33,668 nt of DNA, taken from the NCBI GenBank assembly GCA_002317475.1, contig DCIS01000125.1:1-33668 (forward strand), given 5' to 3'. Below, in pieces: positions 32,488-33,668 of this stretch. The position numbers and the translations under genes are program-made. The stretch is from Prevotellaceae bacterium UBA1720. GTDB lineage: Bacteria; Bacteroidota; Bacteroidia; Bacteroidales; Bacteroidaceae. The stretch's first letter is position 1; every line of letters starts with the position of its first letter. The notes under the pieces were generated by a model. It made no database searches and had not been told where the DNA came from. It saw only the letters and a list, made by a program, of their open reading frames with translations.

Positions 32488-33007
32488 GTTGTAGTTTTTT
32501 TTGTTTGAATTATTGATTATTGTCACTTATACGAGTGGTTGTTTATTCCTTTGTAGTAATAATATTTTATCGGTGTCAACAACATTTCGTGGCAGTATCC
32601 CGTCTTGTGTACCATGCAACCTAGGTTGAACATTCGCTGGCACAGGTAGGGGGCCGTATTGAAGAACCTGAGGCAAAGGTATGAAAAGTAATCGAATGTT
32701 GTTGCTGAAATTGTTATTTTCCCCGTGTTATTAATAATTTTAGTGGGACCGAATCTCCAAAAACAGTAGCATGGCCCCTCTCATGGCATGGTCAATCCTT
32801 CGCATTTTCTCCATCTCTCCCATCAAGTTCTACTCCCGTCTCCTGTCCTTAAGGTACTGCACAGTACTCTCGTAAACGCCGTTTGCACAGAAGTTTTCAA
32901 GGGCAGGTTTACGTGATTGGAGATGTCATAAAGTATGCTTCTCCCCAGATGTTACCTCCGGATTGTAAAGGTAAGCAAAAATCTGTTATCCTGGTCAATT
33001 GAAGGCA
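32488..33007. other. Low-coding gap with a possible long leader and small open frames
   Basis: No firm gene is seen. A minus-strand -7 element TACCTTTG (32674-32681, no clear -33) could start a leader of about 180 bases for the gene ending at 31939. That leader holds a 36-codon open frame at 32523-32633 (MFNLGC start, with four consecutive Tyr codons) and a perfect 12-bp palindrome, CAACCTAGGTTG, at 32617-32628. Further right on the minus strand, a 27-codon frame (32740-32823, MGEMEKMRRIDHAM start) and a 14-bp palindrome, GTACTGCACAGTAC, at 32854-32867 can be seen. The frames are interrupted and look like a decayed or non-coding region. Confidence 0.5.
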
Positions 33008-33091
33008 TAAAAAAGCCCCGCTCGTTGTGAGCAGGGCCCTTGTAATAGATATAATGAATCACACGTTTCCCGTGACCCTTGTTTCGTTCAT
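33008..33091 (-). ncRNA. Candidate small RNA of about 82 nt
   Basis: A complete minus-strand promoter (33096-33127) predicts a start near 33090. An intrinsic terminator (33009-33037) follows about 55 bases later. Between them a hairpin CACG-GGAAA-CGTG (with extra outer pairs across a bulge) can form. The only open frame inside is ten codons (MNETRVTGNV). A leader or attenuator for something further left is the alternative reading, but no gene follows for 500 bases. Confidence 0.45.
33009..33037 (-). terminator. Intrinsic terminator (leftward)
   Basis: Nine-base arms (33029-33037 with 33015-33023, one mismatch) around a five-base loop are followed leftward by TTTTTT (33009-33014). It closes the candidate small RNA and would also stop transcripts from the HTH gene at 33163. 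Confidence 0.85.
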
Positions 33092-33095
33092 TTCG

Positions 33096-33127
33096 CAAAA
33101 TTAGGAATAAATTCTTATACCGCCAAA
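33096..33127 (-). promoter_or_regulatory. Promoter of the candidate small RNA
   Basis: On the minus strand, TTTG (33124-33127) and TAATTTTG (33096-33103) are exactly 20 bases apart. It lies just downstream of the small HTH gene and has no coding region of useful size after it. Confidence 0.65.
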
Positions 33128-33162
33128 TGAACCATAGGTTTTTGTATAATGTCTTTTTCGAA

Positions 33163-33363
33163 TCATGTAACGAAGAAGTCTTCCTCGTGGATACCCAGCT
33201 CGTAGCATACGTAATCAACGGCTTTGGGGGGTAGGAGCTTCTGCTTCTTGCTCACTACGCCCAGCTGCTTCAGAGCATCACGGTGGCTCTGGATCCAGCG
33301 ACTGAAGGTGCGGTCACTCATGCCTGCCGCCAAGGCTAACTCAAATTTCATTCTTGCTTTCAT
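33163..33363 (-). CDS. Small HTH-like protein (DUF4248-like)
   Basis: A 66-residue basic protein, start taken at MKARMKFELALAAG; a start nine codons upstream (33390) is open. It reads as a helix-turn-helix: 'FELALAAGMSDRTFSRWI' (about 5-22), then 'HRDALKQLGV', then 'KLLPPKAVDYVCYELGI'. Short proteins of this layout are common in Bacteroidales beside mobile or capsule-linked genes and resemble DUF4248; I recall the family loosely, so the name is tentative. It probably binds DNA. A promoter at 33531-33562 predicts a long leader of about 160 bases. Confidence 0.7.
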   Translation of the reverse strand: MKARMKFELALAAGMSDRTFSRWIQSHRDALKQLGVVSKKQKLLPPKAVDYVCYELGIHEEDFFVT

Positions 33364-33526
33364 AGTGGGTAATTGGTTTTTAAGAAACATGAATGGCCGC
33401 TCAGCGAGCTTGCTCGATGCTTCGCTCGGATGGGCAGAAGAACAACTAAAACAACAGTTTTATATTTATCCTTCCTCTTTGGGTTGGTAATAATTATTGT
33501 TGCTATTGTTGCTATTCATGTTAAAC
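33364..33526 (-). other. Long leader of the small HTH gene with a 17-codon peptide
   Basis: Read leftward from the predicted start near 33526, the leader first holds a 17-codon open frame (33466-33519, MNSNNSNNNYYQPKEEG). A GC-rich stretch (33395-33429) follows, where CGAGC-TT-GCTCG (33405-33416) and overlapping alternatives can pair. A leader peptide followed by a structured region suggests regulation of the HTH gene; no known riboswitch is recognised. Confidence 0.4.
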
Positions 33527-33530
33527 TCTG

Positions 33531-33562
33531 CAAAGGTACGAAATATTTACGATATACACAAG
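33531..33562 (-). promoter_or_regulatory. Promoter of the small HTH gene
   Basis: On the minus strand, CTTG (33559-33562, near-consensus) and TACCTTTG (33531-33538) are 20 bases apart. Confidence 0.65.
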
Positions 33563-33579
33563 CGTATTTGCCTGAAATT

Positions 33580-33668
33580 GTCCGCCAATGTCCGCCATTC
33601 CGCGCCAATTCGCTGCCGGAATGTCGTAACTTTGTAGCGGAAATCGTTAGGGAGGCATTACGAAGGCA
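33580..33668. other. Divergent intergenic end with TGTCCGCCA repeats and a rightward -7 element
   Basis: TGTCCGCCA occurs twice in direct tandem (from 33580, with T/A at the edge, and from 33589), followed by related CCGCGCCA. A rightward -7 element TAACTTTG lies at 33627-33634 with no TTTG at the usual distance. The last 18 bases are an inverted exact copy of part of the 11-bp array at 15588-15644, so another array may continue beyond the window. No gene is seen. Confidence 0.5.

Noticed and set aside
32617..32628. Perfect palindrome CAACCTAGGTTG
   Set aside because: It shares CCTAGG with the 10-bp arrays but stands alone with no phased neighbours, so it is not counted as a third array.
32952..33218. 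88-codon minus-strand frame across the candidate small RNA
   Set aside because: It runs through both a promoter and an intrinsic terminator, has an unusual residue mix, and shows no family features.

Overview
The window reads as chromosomal DNA of a Bacteroidales bacterium, most likely Prevotellaceae (Prevotella, Segatella or Xylanibacter type). The signs are: promoters of the Bacteroidetes form TTTG-N19/20-TAnnTTTG, starts with A-rich leaders and no Shine-Dalgarno, three large exported proteins with C-terminal type IX-like sorting tails ('NGKKMVVK'-like ends), a lipoprotein TamL/TamB pair, and a periplasmic-TPR histidine kinase. The genus is inferred, not proven.

Layout. 1-707: end of an upstream transcription unit, then a leftward YqiA-like esterase. 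914-8940: two large rightward exported proteins, a 1744-residue modular protein with a tyrosine/dual-specificity phosphatase domain and an 855-residue CotH-family (secreted protein-kinase-like) protein, each followed by its own terminator. 9099-9171: tRNA-Trp. 9289-12773: a large MscS-type channel and a RelA/SpoT-domain protein, 14 bases apart. 12925-15496: a TPR histidine kinase and a stand-alone receiver. 15675-18266 (leftward): M6 metalloprotease. 18377-18449 (leftward): initiator tRNA-fMet. 18646-20075: TetR regulator and FabG. 20219-28164: RluA-type pseudouridine synthase, TamB, TamL. 28270-29196: nucleotidyltransferase. 29355-31835: S9 (DPP-IV-like) peptidase. 31939-33668: an AT-richer, poorly coding right end with two leftward accessory genes, a candidate small RNA and long leaders.

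How it fits together. Much of the window serves the cell envelope: secreted enzymes (phosphatase, CotH kinase-like, M6 and S9 peptidases), outer-membrane assembly (TamB/TamL), osmotic/stress response (MscS plus alarmone-synthetase-like protein) and sensing (histidine kinase plus receiver). The right end looks accessory, with genes of the kind found near Bacteroidales mobile or capsule-linked islands; this is inference.

The most interesting points are: (1) an exported CotH kinase-like protein beside an exported HCX5R phosphatase, a possible extracellular phosphorylation/dephosphorylation pair; (2) two intergenic arrays with an almost exact 10-bp period built on CCTAG, one of which supplies the stop codon of rluA and sits where tamB lacks an ATG; (3) a 27-bp promoter core duplicated in inverted orientation (26/27 identical) that drives tRNA-fMet one way and tetR the other; (4) a candidate small RNA near 33.05 kb with a full promoter and a terminator; (5) an 11-bp tandem repeat between convergent genes whose sequence recurs at the very end of the window.
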